DNA of 64,000 bases, taken from positions 16,038,001-16,102,000 of the forward strand of contig NW_026622997.1 of NCBI RefSeq assembly GCF_023065955.2, written 5' to 3'. Below, piece after piece: positions 32,405 through 45,629 of this stretch; within the stretch, counting starts at the first letter, position 1; every line of letters starts with the position of its first letter. Under the pieces are notes generated by a model that saw only the letters and a list, made by a program, of their open reading frames with translations, was not told the origin of the DNA and did no database searches. A program made the position numbers and the translations under genes. Source of the stretch: Ursus arctos. Taxonomy: Eukaryota > Chordata > Mammalia > Carnivora > Ursidae.

Positions 32405-35315
32405 ATATGCCTGGCAGGGTAACCTGTGCATAGAATAAAGGTAACGTTGTTACCTCTGGGTCCTCTTACCATGAGCTAGCTATGTGTCCTTGGGCAAATT
32501 ATTTATCATTTCTTGATCTTGTATGTTTATTGAACCTGAAAGGATTTAGACCTATTTCTGTTTCATTGAAATAAGAAACCTGAGACTATTTCAAAAATCA
32601 GGCTTGACCTTTTTCAGATTGGAATACTTGTCAGCTGTGCTGAAGAGCGCTGATGCACTTGTCTTCATGTGGCCCCCCTATAGGGAAGCAGGCACAGACC
32701 TTTATTTTGTGGGTTGGAAACACGCATACATGGACAGGCTTTGTCTTTTGTTTCTGTGCCACCTAGCTTTTCTCTTTACCAGTTTTCTTTCATTAAATGC
32801 TGGCCAGTCACCTTTGGTTGAAACCATGCCTGTTGTCTCAAATATCAACGAGAGCGGTGTGGAAGCTATCCTGGTAAACAAGCCTGTCTTTGGGGTTGGC
32901 TTACTGGAATCCTTCAGTTTTATAGATGGTATTTCTGCATTTTGTGATTGGTAACCAGCTCTCCCTAATCTTCACTTCCAGTAGCTTTTTAACCCCCGTT
33001 TGATCCATTGGCTCCAAGTTGGTTAGATTGGTTGATGGTGGGTGCATGAGTGGGCAGTTGGCAGACTTGCAAAAAAGCATAATTAATGCAGTTCGTGTTC
33101 GTGATGGCAAAGGATAGAAACTCAGAGAAGGAGTTCATTGCAAGGATATGGGATGGCCCGCATAATTGCCACCACAGTGGATATTTGTGTTTAAAAGACA
33201 GGTAGGAGGCTGTGTGTGCAGCCAGAACATGGGAGATCATGGCAGAGGAGAGAAAGGAGGGCCTGACCGCCCAGCAGGTCACCCAGTGGTGGATTCCTCA
33301 ACTATGGGGTGAAGATTCAGATGGTGAGCAGCTAAGAGAAAATATAAACAGAAAGAAAAATGAATGTTTTCTACTCCTGGATCCAGGAGTTGTGGGAAGT
33401 GCTTATTATTGGTGTGTTGAGTGTGCACCTGCTGTGACTATGTGTGCGCGTGCCTGCTTTGGGAGGGGAGGGGACCCGTGGCTTTCATCAGAGGCCTAAA
33501 GGGGCCTTTGATCCCAGAGGAACTAAGAAATGCTCTATAATAAAGAGATTTAACTGTGTTTGAATCTTTGCTTTTCCACCAGGTGGTGCAAATCTTTTAT
33601 GATCACAGAAGTTAATCCTCTTAAAAGATAAGAAAAATTTAAAATTAAGTCATTTTCTCTCTTAAGAGTTTTAGCTCTACCACACGACTGTGAAGGATCC
33701 TTGGTCTGATGCTTGCTTGCTTGCTTGCTTTCATAAAGAAATCTGTGGATATGTAACTTCTAAAATATTGACTATGATTTAAGCTAGGGGTAGGTTTTTG
33801 AGGCTATCCAGCACTATTTGGTTTTGCTCTTTCTAGAAAGAAATGACACCTGGGAAAAAGTGGTAATATATTCAGTATGCTGATTGTTTCATTCAATTTT
33901 TATAACTTTTTGCTTGATACAGAAAACTTGCATGATTTAAATTTTTGAAGATAAGAGTGCATCGTAGCAGACAAGTCAGATATTTTAACTGTCTGGTAAT
34001 GTGACCCAGCTGACAAGTAGAATTGTAATCAAAACAGGAAGGTAGGCGGCTGAATGGAACAGGTCCCTCGACAACATTTTTCATCTGTGAGGTAGAAGTA
34101 ACGTCGGGTAGGGTCTTCGTAAGCCAAGAATAAATATTTCATTGCTGGGATAAAGATAAGAATGAATTTTGCATTTGAATATGTTTACAATTGTCTTAGA
34201 AACTTGGGACTGTTTCAGTTTGGACATGTTTTGAGTATTTGGGGGGAAAACTGTTTGATACACTTACTAAATTTAAATATCATATACACACACCATTAGC
34301 AGAGTTCCTTAAAATATACATTGCTAAGGTGAATTTTTAACAGTTCAGAGGTCATTTAACATTTGAATTTGGTTCTTTAATAGTTTGGATGTATATACCA
34401 ATGGTTGGCTAGTTAACAGTTTTAGTTTATCTCTGACAACATTTTAACTACTCCAAGCCCACTGGATATCCTCAAGGTCCTTGCTGTGAATCTGGAGTTT
34501 AGGTGAAAACTTGTTAAATATAATGTTTTTTGATAATCCTTGTAACTCTACTCTGTAGGAATGATCCAGAGCAGTGCCTCTCACTTTTTTTAGTTTATTA
34601 TCCCATTAAAGGGAAAAATTAAATTGGCCATTAGTTAACTTTTAATTACTGCCTAATGAGAAATATTAAGTACTAAGAACTAAGATTTTATTGGGTAGGG
34701 TCAGGTTTCGAATGGCCACGAACCATGGTAATAGCTGAGATGTTTTTGTCCCCCAGGAACTAGCTTTTCCTCAGTTGAGGCAATATTGCCCCTGTGGGAA
34801 AAGCATGATCTAGGGTCTATAGTCCTTAAAACCATTTCTTTATTTGTGGCTTGTCTGTAGTAAAAACAAATGGCCGTGCATTCATTCTAGAGGCAGTGCA
34901 AGTGAGTTACTTATATGGTGCATTTGTTGTAATGACTGGAAATTAAATGTGCTTTTCAATTGTACCTTATTGATTTTCCTTGAATCTAGAGAGTGATGCT
35001 GAGGATACTGGATCCCCTGCCTAGCAAACGAATGTGGCCCCAAACAGTTTAGTTTTTGGAGACATTTTCTCAGGTTAGATATGAGTGAATTCCTCTGTTG
35101 TCTTCCCCATTTCCCTTGTACTTCCTTTGGACTTCTGGTGAGAAGGAGAAATAAAGCAGAATTGTGTTTTTGTCTGTTTTGTCATGAAGTTCATGTTTTG
35201 CTGAAGAAGCCAAGTAAACAATTTAAAGGTTACAATGCTTTTCTTGGCAATTTTGCAAAAAAAGTAGAGTAGCATGTTGGAAGTGTATCACTTAGGCCGG
35301 TTTTCTCATTTCGTG
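32405..35315. other. 2.9 kb intronic stretch, nothing recognised
   Basis: No SINE, L1 or exon recognised; a short (GCTT)n run at about 33710-33728. Open frames at 32604 and 33212 have no recognised domain. Confidence 0.35.
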
Positions 35316-35334
35316 TGTAAGAAACGTGACTCTG

Positions 35335-35534
35335 AGGCCCCTGGGTGGCTCAGTTAAGCATCTGACTTTGGCTCAGGTCATGATCTCAGGGTCCTGGGAT
35401 TGGGCCCCGCGTCGGCTGCACACTGGGCATGGAACCTGCTTGGGATTCTCTCTCCCTCTGCATCCCCCATCCAATACACGTGCTCTCCTCTCTCTCTCTC
35501 TCTCTCAAATACATAAATCTTAAAAAGAAAGAAA
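35335..35534 (+). repeat. SINEC, older subfamily, sense
   Basis: Forward SINEC with the variant 'gctgcacactgggcatggaa' middle. A 14-bp duplication with two differences lies at 35321-35334 and 35535-35548. Confidence 0.93.
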
Positions 35535-36339
35535 GAAATGCAACTCTGGCCAAAGACTTAGAAAACGTGTAGCTGCTAGAAGCAGAGTAGCATCTCATTT
35601 TTCCCGTTCTGATTTCAGAGGCACAAAAGAAATTCTAATTTTATGTGTTCAGAGAAAGGATCTAACTGATGGGCAGCGGATCTGTAGATTGATTTGGCCT
35701 CTGTTTTCTTCCCCCTCTAAGCGGTTAATAGCGTGCTGTATCTCTTAATGCATTGTTTTGTTTTTAGACATAAGCATACAGAAAGTTTTGCTAATTTTTA
35801 ATTTTTTGCCCCAAAGGATGACTCTAATTTACTTTTTTTTTTAAACGTAATAGTTTGATAGGGACATCCTTCCAGTCATCACATATAGATCTCAATTCAT
35901 ATTTCAGTAGTTTAATCTAAAATAATTAGTAACCTAAAATATCAATTTACCTAACTTATTCGTTATTTCTTTGATGGAACAAAGTAATTGGTTTGGTTTT
36001 GCTTTTTGTTTTTTTGTCCTTACCTTCGCCATCATGAACACCTGCAGTAAACATCCTCCCTATGTGTGATCTACTTACTTATCTCGTTTAAACAAACTTA
36101 ATGTGTTTGTTACTTCCCCTGACCTTCCCTCTTGCTTCTTCATACCCTGTACTCACTTTCTCAGTTGTGGGTCTTTTGCTCATCCCTTTGAAGGAAGGCT
36201 TTCTCTGTTCCGGAGTCGTAGCACTTTCTCAGTCATGTCATTTACACATGTTTCTCTCGCTCTATATTTTAGTTTTGTTCACGGTACCTTTTAATTATAT
36301 AGAATTTTAAAACTCTTATATAGTCAAATCCATCAACAT

Positions 36340-37085
36340 TTTTCCTGTTCTAACCTGCCGTGACACAAATATTCTTCTGAAGTTTCTTCTGCTGTTTTTA
36401 ATAGAAATACCATATTTTATTAATTCTGAGACGCACAGATTTTTTTTTTAACCCTTTCACACCTCAGGAGTTGTTTTAAGAGCGGGTCATAGTTTAAGTG
36501 GTGGTGCATTTTTCTTTCAGTGGCATATAAAACAACAGTTTGTATTGTGACTGATGCCTTGAATTCAGTATAATGTGACATTTCCTTTTTTTAAAGATTT
36601 AATTAATTAACTAATTCATGAATTTAAGAGAGAGAGCACGCACAAGCTGGGGGGAGGGGCAGAGGGCAAGCAGACTCCCTACTGAGCAAGGAGCCCGATG
36701 CAGGGCTGAGTCTAGGACCCTGAGATCCTGATCCTAGCAGAAGTCAGATGCTTAACTGAGTCACCCAAGCACCTCTGTGACATTTCTTACCTTTAGATCT
36801 TTAATTTATTAGTGGTTATTTTTCTACATATTGTGAGGTAGGGAGTCTGTTTTGTTTTTTTTTTTTTCCCCAGAAACAAAACCAGTTTGTCAGGATTGTT
36901 TTTAAATGAAGAATCCTTTTCTCACAGAATTGCCATACTTTCCCATATATAATTGACCTCCTGGCCTGGGTTTACTGACTTATTTATTCCTGTGCTGACA
37001 CCATACTATTTCGGTGGTAGTAGCTTTTTAGTGAGTTTTAAATTCCAAAAGGGTAAGTTTGGTTTCACTATTTTTTTTTTAAATA
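36340..37085 (-). mobile_element. Old L1 ORF2 fragment, reverse, SINE-interrupted
   Basis: After the SINEC, 'gatctttaatttattagtgg', 'ttctacatattgtgaggtag' and 'ctgtgctgacaccatactat' then 'ggtggtagtagctttttagt' follow the reverse of L1 ORF2. The part before 36585 is less certain. Decayed. Confidence 0.55.
36585..36775 (-). repeat. SINEC, older subfamily
   Basis: Reverse SINEC with many substitutions ('aattaattaactaattcatg' tail). An 11-bp duplication, tgtgacatttc, lies at 36574-36584 and 36776-36786. Confidence 0.92.
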
Positions 37086-37095
37086 ACATTTTTTA

Positions 37096-37293
37096 GGGGC
37101 GCCTTGGTGGTTCAGTTGTTAAGCGTTTGCATTCGGCTCAGGACATGATCCCAGGGTCCAGGGATCGAGCCCCACATCGGACTCCCTGCTCCGCTGGGAG
37201 CTGCTTCTTCCTCTCCCACTCCCCCTGCTTGTGTTCCCTCTCCGCTGGCTGTCTTTCTCTCTGTCAAATAAATACATAAAATCTTTAAAAAAA
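37096..37293 (+). repeat. SINEC, young-type, sense
   Basis: Forward 'ggggcgccttggtggttcag' head with the 'cactccccctgcttgtgttc' body of the young group. Flanking AAATAA-rich sequence is only loosely repeated, so the duplication is unclear. Confidence 0.93.
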
Positions 37294-37294
37294 T

Positions 37295-39695
37295 AATAAT
37301 ATTTGTTAATGTTTGCATTAAATACCCTAAATTTCAATTCCGAAGTCTCTGTGTTTACCCGTTCTTTTTCCTTAAAGTTTTGGTGAACTAGGCAGGCGTT
37401 GCATATGATGCTTGCACGCTCATGAGAGCTTGCATAACAGGGTCTCCCCTTTCAGTGGGTGTGACTACCGCTCAGGGCGCGTTCGATGCCCCTGTATCCA
37501 GGGCAAGACAGGTTCCTGGTAAATCGGGTGCTCCCCACTGTTTCCATGCTGGATCATGAGTGACACTTCTAGAAGTTAATAAAACTTAGAGACTGTCCAA
37601 GACTTTATGGAATTTCTAACAACCTCCGATATCTGTCCTCTAAATGCCAATGGCATTCCAATGAGTATGCCAAAGAAAAATTCCCAGAGTTTTGCCTCAG
37701 AATAATCTGAGAGGTGGACCTTGGGGGTGGCAAGGGGAGTGTGGATAATTGCTAAGGGTGGGTGAGAGTAAGAATACAGGGTTTATAGCATCTTATCAAT
37801 TTTTTATGTATTTGGAATTTTCCATGATAAAGAGTGTATGTGTGTGTGTGTGTGTCTGTGTTTCTGTGTGTGTCTGCGATGGCCCAAGCATGTAAATGAT
37901 ACAGGTGGCCTGCCCCTGTAGAGACCATTACTCTAAAGCCATGAATGGAAGCCAGGGAAAATGGGTTTCTGTCTTCCTGAATAAATAAGAATGCTAAATG
38001 AATTTGCTCTCCCCACAGAACATTGTTACGACGAATAATTGGGATCTGTATTAATGTTTTGTTACTTTGGAGGGCAAATTTATGGGCTTTATGAGCAGGT
38101 CAACGTACCAACTTGTGTCATTTTTTTCTAAGGGAACATATATTCTGATTGCTGAACAAAAAGATTTTCAGTTGAACTTGAAAACTGCAGCTTTGTAATT
38201 AGGGACTAAGTGTGGGCACCAGAGTGTGCGTCGGGGAGCTTTAGGGCTGCGCGTCCCATCACCCTGTTAGCGGCCTCTCCACCCACAGGGCTCGGGCTAC
38301 AGCCGGGTGCTTGTTCTGCAGGTACGGTTTGCAGGTATGTGTCTCAGCAGCCGTCTCCTTCCTTCCACAAACAGACTGGGCCTGCCTCCCTCCTTTATAG
38401 TCATTCTGGAACTTCTGCCATGATGCTGACCAGCCTGTCATCGTCTGTAGATCTAGGCTGAAAATGCCTCGTGAGAAGGTTCACCTTCGTTTTCTGGTTA
38501 TGGGACTTCTGTGCATATGTCCCCGAGTTGTCGGGAACGGTGGACTAATGAGATCACCGCGGGCTGAAACATGGTGTGGGCCTTGGCTTCTAGTTTTCCA
38601 TCGCTGTCCCTACCCTGGTCTGCGGTTGGGCACTCTCCTAGATACCGCAGGTCAGAAGTGAGATGGGTGAACGTGCACATGGATCCCACAAATCCATCGC
38701 CCATCTCGGACAAGCAGCTCGGCCCCGGGTCCTCGGGGGCTCCGTGGGTAGACGGAGGAGCACGACAGCTCTTCTGTACCTTAGCTTCGGCTGCCGACAC
38801 GTTAGATTCATCTGGAAGGAAGGAGGAGCGTGTTGGATCTATTTGACATGTCGAGGAGGATTTATTTGGTTCGTAGACTTCCTTTAACATGTCATGAGTT
38901 GGGCCCATTTTTCAGGGTGGCGTCAGAGTGGCCACTGCACTGACAACTCCCGAGGACAGTGTGAGTAGCGTCCCCTGGGACTGTGCAATGGGCACAGCCT
39001 TGGCCTCTCCCCCGAATTTCTTCAGTCAACTCCTTTGGAATTAATACTTCCTAGCGAAGCTTACGCCTCTATGTAAGAGATGGGTGTTGGTGCTTGATCC
39101 ACGCAGGCCTCGGAGGGTGTGTTAGTGGTGTTTGTAGTGTGTAAACACCTTTTTACAACAGATCTCAAACCTCATTTATAAACAGTTAAAAACACATTAT
39201 CATTTTAACAGTGCGTGCTTAGTAAAGGCTTTCTGTAACATCTGTAATGGTGTAAACATGCCTAATAAAATTTTGATTATAACGTTTATAAGCATTGGGA
39301 AGCCATGCTTTACAATCATTTTTTAAAATTCTACCAATTTGAGATCCAGTAATTTATATTTTTAATGCTTAAAGTTTCTTTTTATAAATGAATGCGATTT
39401 TCAACAGTGTTAAGTAGCTTTTGATAGAAACACTGAGTGAAGATGTGAAATACATGTAATTTAAATAACCCAGAATTCACTGGGGAAAGCTTTTCAAATA
39501 ATTGTAAGAAAATAGAAACTAGAAAAATTTTACCTTGGTTGTCCTATCTGAACTACCTTAGTAGATTTTATAGACTTTTAAGATTGTGTTAAAAAAACTT
39601 TATTTGAAACACTCTGATATTGTAAAGTTGACTTAGTAGTTTGAAAATGCACCATGGAATAATAGTATGTTGTATATGTTATTAAGGATAATGGT
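37295..39695. other. 2.4 kb intronic stretch, old repeats possible
   Basis: The end of 37600-37830 ('gtatttggaattttccatga') resembles the 3' end of an old LINE and runs into a GT tract (37842-37880). The GC-richer segment 38200-38920 carries open frames on both strands, but no exon-like borders or domains are seen. Confidence 0.35.
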
Positions 39696-39890
39696 CAACA
39701 TTTATTGAGTTCTTCCTGTATTTCTGGACCTGTCTTAATCTTATTACCTCCTTTAATCCTTCAAAAAAGTCCTGCAGTACGTTGGTATTATGTTGTCCCC
39801 ATTTCAGAGAGGGGAAGACAGGCTTAAAGGAGCCAGAAGCCACGGGCCTCACAGGAATCACATGGGAGACTGAAAGTACCATTCTGGTCT
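39695..39890 (-). repeat. MIR fragment
   Basis: Reverse MIR: 'caacatttattgagttcttc', 'ttattacctcctttaatcct', 'tgttgtccccatttcagaga'. Confidence 0.75.
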
Positions 39891-40234
39891 GTCTTCCCCC
39901 AAAGCCTTTTACCTCCTCTCACTGCCCCAGCGCTTCGAAGTGTATAAAATGCTATTCAAATACTCTGCGCCCTAATTTGTAGATGACTTCATAGTAACAC
40001 AATTCTGAGTGCCTTTCAGCTATGTGTAAGTCCCATAAGTTTGGGGGCACGCTCGTGTGAAGTGCAGCCTAGACAGTGACGCACCAGGCCCCAGAGAGAC
40101 TGTGCTAAATGACAAGAGGCACTTTGCCAGAATCACTGTCAGAATCAGGGAAGCTGTGCAGTTGGCCAGTGGCCCACACAGCGCTGGGGAGGGAATCCTC
40201 GGGACAGAGTGAAGGAGGTGGGTTCTCTCGAGCG

Positions 40235-40380
40235 CTCTCTGCACCAGGCACCGTGCTAGTCCCGGGCCTTGCCACCTCTCTGCGCTCCCTGCACACTGGG
40301 GAGGCAGGTGCCTAACAGCCCCGGGCAGCTTGGGTCACGCGTCCCAGGTCGTTCAGCCACCTGGGCAGACCGGTTGCCAC
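40235..40380 (-). repeat. MIR fragment, probable
   Basis: 'ctgcaccaggcaccgtgcta' and 'cagcttgggtcacgcgtccc' fit reverse MIR, unusually GC-rich and CpG-rich for an old repeat. Confidence 0.45.
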
Positions 40381-40384
40381 GCAG

Positions 40385-42110
40385 AGCATCTGCCCGCAGA
40401 CACGTCTTCCTCCCGCCCTCCCACACAGCTGGTTGCCGTTGTGCAGCTCGGCCTTGCCCTCACTTCCGCTTTTGCGGTGGCGTTGTCTGGGGGTGCTGTT
40501 TCCTTCTGTTTTCGTCGTTAAGTCTTTGAAATTTGAGGTCATTCCACGCAGGCCACCTCATTCTTACTGATATACCGAGGAGGAAGCATCTTAACTAACC
40601 GCTCTCTCCATCCTGAGATGCGTCACCTGCAGTCATGGAAGACTTCCGGTCTCTCAGCCGGCCAGCCAGGAGAGTTCCAGACCCCCGCTTGGGGTTCCTA
40701 GCGCTCTTTTCTTCTCAGCAGTACTCTCCTTGCTTTGTAAAATCTGGGCACATGAGCCGTTTGCAGAGTTGAGGGATATGGCTAGCGACCTTCTGAGTGT
40801 GTGAGTGACTTCTGTACTTGACTCCTGCCGTTCCTCATTCATAGAATACACCTGGAACCTCCTGGTAGGAAACATGGACGTTTGTGCCCGTGGATCTTTC
40901 CAGCTTTTTCCAGGCTTTCTGTTAGTTAAGCTGATGTCCTAGGGTGGAGTCATGAATTCTAGGCACCCTGAGGTCCAGGGGTGAGAGCAGGTGTGTGGTG
41001 CAGAGTGTATGACTGGCCATGGGAAGGCATCTCAGCGCTGTTCCTGAGAACAGCCTATCAGAGGGGCCCGAGTGTACCAAATTTTTCCGCATCTTTAAAT
41101 AAGGAGATGAAAATTTGCTTGAGTAAAGAATTATCATATGTTTTGAACTTTGTCACCCAGATGTTAAATGGTCATTTAGTATTTGGGAGAGATGCCTTGT
41201 ATTTTCAATACTCCATCTCTTGGTCTTTCAACCAAAAATATCCACCATCCTTCCCAAAATTCTTAGGTTTTTATTTTTTTATTTTTTTTGTAATCAAGAT
41301 GTTACTTGTGATTCACAGGATATTTCAAAACATGCATAGTGAATCTGTTGTTATTGGGACCTGGATACAATCTCTATTTGAAAATTCACTATAAAAGTCC
41401 AAAATAGAATGCTCAGTGTTCAAAAGACCTTTCCAGTTGAGTTGAAGAGCTCTAGAAGTTAAAAATGGATTTTTCTCTTTTTAAGTACTATTTAAGTAAA
41501 AATGCCCTCAGCCTTTGTGAAACAGGCACCCATGCTCGTTTTGTGATGCTTTCTACCCAGATACTGGCTTGCCTTTGAGCAAAAACAGTGAAGCTGTTCT
41601 TTCAGCTTGGGAACATTTTGGTATTATTTTTCTCACCACTAGTCTGCTCAACTCAAACCAAAAGCAAACCTCAGAGTGTTTATGTGATATCCACTGAACA
41701 CGCTGGCTGCTTACTGCATTTTAATAAGACTGTCAGTATAAAAAAATGTTAAAACAACTCTTCATCGTGCGTTGTAAGATTTTGGATTCTGGCATTTAGT
41801 CAACTCCTGGTTATCCGCAGGAGAAGAGCAGAGGTGAGATTAGAGAAAAAGGTGTGTGTAGGGGGGGTGAATCTCCCAAAGCATTTATAACCAAAACACT
41901 TAGTATGGGCTTTAGATTATCAAATGAAAGGAGCACCCTTGAAATAGGTGTTAAGATGTAGAAATCTTTTGGTATAGGGAAATTCGGGATTAATGATGTT
42001 TATTATGTATTTGAGATGAAAGGTGATTTGGGCACACACCCCTCAACAGGAGCAGCCTCCTATCTGAAGGCTTGCTCTGTGCCTGCCCTCCTCTCTCGCA
42101 CTGTTTCTTG
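40385..42110. other. Intronic stretch, nothing recognised
   Basis: No SINE or L1. The 137-codon frame at 40981-41394 lacks any domain I recognise or exon-like borders. Confidence 0.3.
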
Positions 42111-42129
42111 CTCTTTAAGATTTGCTTGG

Positions 42130-42325
42130 TTCAGTTGGTTAAGCATCTGCTTTTGGCTCAAGTCATGATCCCAGGGTCCTGGGATCGAGCCCCACATCGG
42201 GCTCCCTGCTCAGTGGGGCGTCTGCTTATCTCTCTCTCTCTGCCCCTCCCCCTGTTCATGCTCTCTCTCTCTCTCTCTTTCTGCTCTCTCTCGAGAGCAT
42301 AAATAAATAAAATTAAAAAAAAAAA
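42130..42325 (+). repeat. SINEC lacking its extreme 5' head
   Basis: Starts at 'ttcagttggttaagc', so about 15 bases of the usual head are missing, yet a perfect 13-bp duplication, aagatttgcttgg (42117-42129 and 42326-42338), shows it inserted in that shortened form. Confidence 0.95.
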
Positions 42326-42339
42326 AAGATTTGCTTGGC

Positions 42340-42795
42340 TGGTGGGTCATCACCTTGGGGAAGAGGGGCTGAGTGGTATTTGACCTCCTCAGGTAGCTGG
42401 TGGGGTGACCAGCTTGCTTCGTGTGTTTGGTGGAGTTGGTGGGGCTTTGAACAGACCATTGTGCCAGTTGCTCTACTTAAATAGATTACTTCTCTTTAAA
42501 TGACTATAGAACATTAAAAACCTCACCAGTGAGTTTTGGTCTATGAACTTCATCCACTTCTCTGATCACAAATCGACACAGTTAGCCAAAGAAGCTATTT
42601 TCCTGTTTTCTCACTCAGGTCATAAAAACCACTTCTGTGTGGGGAAAAAAAAAAAGATGGAAGTACGATTACAGATGATTCAAGGTTATTTAAAAACAAA
42701 TGAAATTTGTGGATTTTTAACTAACAAGTGTATACTTTCTTGGCAAGTGTGAGTAGTTTTGTTAAATAAGCTGCCTTTTTCTCACATGCTCTATT
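42340..42795. other. Intronic stretch, nothing recognised
   Basis: No repeat or exon supported. Confidence 0.3.
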
Positions 42796-42799
42796 TGAG

Positions 42800-44320
42800 A
42801 TCTCAGACGATATTACAAAGCTATCGTAATCAGAACAGTATAATACTGGCATAAAAGCAGACACATAGAAAGTGGAATGGAATAGAGAGCTCAGAAATAA
42901 ACCCACACATACAAGGTCAATTAGTTTACAGTGAAGGAGGCGAGAATATACAATGGGGAAAGGATAGCCTCCTCAGTAAATGGTGCTGGGGAACCTGGGC
43001 AGCCACATGCAAAAGGATGAAACTGTATTGCTTGCTATCTTAGACTGTACACAGAAGCCAATTCAGAATGGATTAAGGACTTAAACAAAGGACTTGAAAC
43101 CATAAAACTCCTAGAAGAAAACAGGCATTTAGTTTCTTGACATTGGCCTTGGCAATGAATTTTTGGATCTGATACCAAAACAAAGGCAACAAAAGCGAAA
43201 TGAATAGGAGGGTCTACATCAAACTACAGAACTGCACAGCATAGGAAACCATCAACAAAGTAGGCAACTTGGAGAATGGGAAAAAATACTTGCATATTAT
43301 ATATCTGATAAGGGGTTAATATCCAAAGTACATAAAGAACTCATAAAACTCAATAGCAAAAAACCCAAACTATCCATTTAAAAAAAGGGCAGAGGACCTG
43401 AACATTTTCCCAAAGAGGACATACAGATAGCTGACGGCAACATGCCAGTATTACAACAAAATGCAAATCAAACCCACAATGAGATATCATCTCTAACCTG
43501 TTAGAATAGCTGTTATCAAAAAGACAAGATAAACAAGTGTAGGCAAGAATGTGAAGAAAAGGGAACCGTGTGTGCTGTTGGTGGGAACATAAAAGGTGTG
43601 GCCACTGTGGAACATAGTGTGGAGGTTCCTCAAAAAAATTAAAAGCAGAACCACCATATGATCCAGCAATTCCACTTTTGGATATTTATCCAAAGAATAT
43701 ATAACTTGAAAAGATCTATGCCGCTCCACGTTCATTGCAGCGTTGTTTACAATAGCCAAGATGTGGAAGCAGCGCACTTGTCCATCAATGGATGAATGGA
43801 TAAAGAAGATGTGGTATATAAATACAGTGGAATATTATGCAGGCAAAAAACCGAATGAAATCTTAGCTTTTGCAACCACATGGATAGACCTGGAGAGTTT
43901 TATGCTAAAAGAAATAAGTCAGACAAAGACAAATACTGTATGATCTCACTTATATGTGAATCTTAAAAGAACCACAAAGCAATGAATCCATAGATACAGA
44001 GAACAGATTGGTGGTTGCCAGAGGTGGGGGATGGAGGTGGTCAAAAGATACAGACTTTTTAATTATAGAATAAACAAGTCATGGGTTGTAATGCACAACA
44101 AGGCCATTATAGTTAATAATACTGTATTGTATATATGAAAGTCGCTAACAGAGTAGGTCTTAAAACTTCTCATCATAAGAAAAAAAACTTGTAACTATGG
44201 TGATGAATGTTACCATAGTATCATTATGTTGATGATATGATAATATATACATATATCAACTCATTAGGTTGTTGGATATATGTCTAGTGTATCTCAATTT
44301 TAAAAAGTTAGTAGGTATCT
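42800..44320 (+). mobile_element. L1 3' portion (ORF2 C-terminal half and 3' UTR)
   Basis: About 1.5 kb of a 5'-truncated L1 in sense: 'caaagctatcgtaatcagaa' through 'ccaaactatccatttaaaaa', 'gatccagcaattccactttt', 'atggataaagaagatgtggt' and 3' UTR. Only short frames remain (for example 43743-43943, reading ...NTVEYYAGKK...), so ORF2 is broken in many places. Older than the L1 at 31.8 kb. Confidence 0.93.
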
Positions 44321-44324
44321 AAGA

Positions 44325-45240
44325 AAAATTACGGTTTTTTCTTCTGTTTCTGTCTTTATTGTTTGCTTATGTGTGTATATACATATATAATTTATAGATA
44401 AAATAAAAAAAATGTAGGCGTATGTATGTATGTGTATACTGATCTATGCTTTATATTTCCAAAGGAAAGGAAACTCGCCTGGTTATACTTTACAAATGAA
44501 TATATGATACAGACTATAGCTGTTTTCATTTTTGTTTTTCCCTGTGAGGAAGGGAGGTTGTGAGGAGGATGGTACATGAGTGGGTATTTCTAAAATTGTT
44601 TCAATAGAAGGATTAAAGTTTTTGTTGTTGTAATTTTTTTCCTCTTCATAACTCTTATTCAATGTGCTTTTTTCCCCCTTTACTTTTGGTTAGCTTCTTT
44701 TTCCATAATTACACTTGCCCATAATTATGCTTGAACAGTCTTGGGAGAGAAGCTCTGTGGCTTTCTGAAAAACGGTTCTTTCATATAAAGTTGCCCAGAT
44801 GAGTTAGAGGGGGAACTGTCCTCTCTGGTTTCAAAATGAGTTGAAGCTGTGTGCGGGGGACTTTCCAAATGGTAAAGCATGCCATGCTGTGTGGTTAGCC
44901 AATACAAGTGGAAGGGACTGCAACAGCTGTTGCTAACTTGTGAAACATGCATCCCTTTAGGTCAAAAGCAGTATTTGGAAACTCTTCACTTCCATTGGTA
45001 CACGGCATTGGATGCATAAAGAACCGTCTTCCAACGGTAACAAAAACGTGGTATATCCATTCAGATTACGAATGTATTTATTCATTCCCTTTATATTATC
45101 TTTTCTGTAGTAAAGTTACAAGCCGGAATCATGAAATATATCTTATTTCCAGAAGCACCCAAAGTGGGTTTCCTGGAGATAGCTTTGTACAGCATGTTGT
45201 CATATTTGAGGATTTATGTTAATGCATTTTGACTTTAGTA
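44325..45240. other. Intronic stretch with a perfect kappaB site
   Basis: Apparently non-repeat DNA containing the decamer listed separately. No exon seen. Confidence 0.35.
44857..44866 (+). promoter_or_regulatory. Perfect kappaB decamer GGGACTTTCC
   Basis: Exact match to the classical NF-kappaB site and to the element that HIVEP1's own zinc fingers bind. It sits in apparently unique DNA deep in intron 2. Occupancy and conservation unknown. Confidence 0.4.
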
Positions 45241-45252
45241 AACACTGTTTTA

Positions 45253-45478
45253 TTTATTTTTTATTATTTTATTTTATTTTTATTTTTTTAAAGATTTTAT
45301 TTATTTATTCGACAGAGATAGAGACAGCCAGCAAGAGAGGGAACACAAGCAGGGGGAGTGGGAGAGGAAGAAGCAGGCTCATAGCGGAGGAGCCTGATGT
45401 GGGGCTCGATCCCGTAACGCCGGGATCACGCCCTGAGCCGAAGGCACACGCTTAACTGCTGTGCCACCCAGGCGCCCC
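45253..45478 (-). repeat. SINEC, young ursid-type subfamily
   Basis: Reverse copy with an extended T/A tail. The 12-bp duplication has one difference (aacactgtttta 45241-45252, aacactatttta 45479-45490). Confidence 0.96.
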
Positions 45479-45629
45479 AACACTATTTTAAAACAACAAA
45501 AAAACTAGTGTTCTAAATGTACTGCCCATAGAACGTGAAGCAGTTCTGTCTGACCCTTACGTGTGCAACGTTATTTAGTCAGTTTTGGCAATTTGTATTA
45601 GTGGAGAGGGGAGAGAGAGCTAGTGTGTA

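Noticed and set aside
38210..38908. GC-richer patch with frames on both strands as a hidden exon or small CpG island
   Set aside because: CpG density is modest and frames overlap on both strands. A decayed LTR or unique DNA is as likely.
43743..43943. 66-codon frame as a gene
   Set aside because: Decayed L1 ORF2 C-terminus inside a 1.5 kb L1 fragment.
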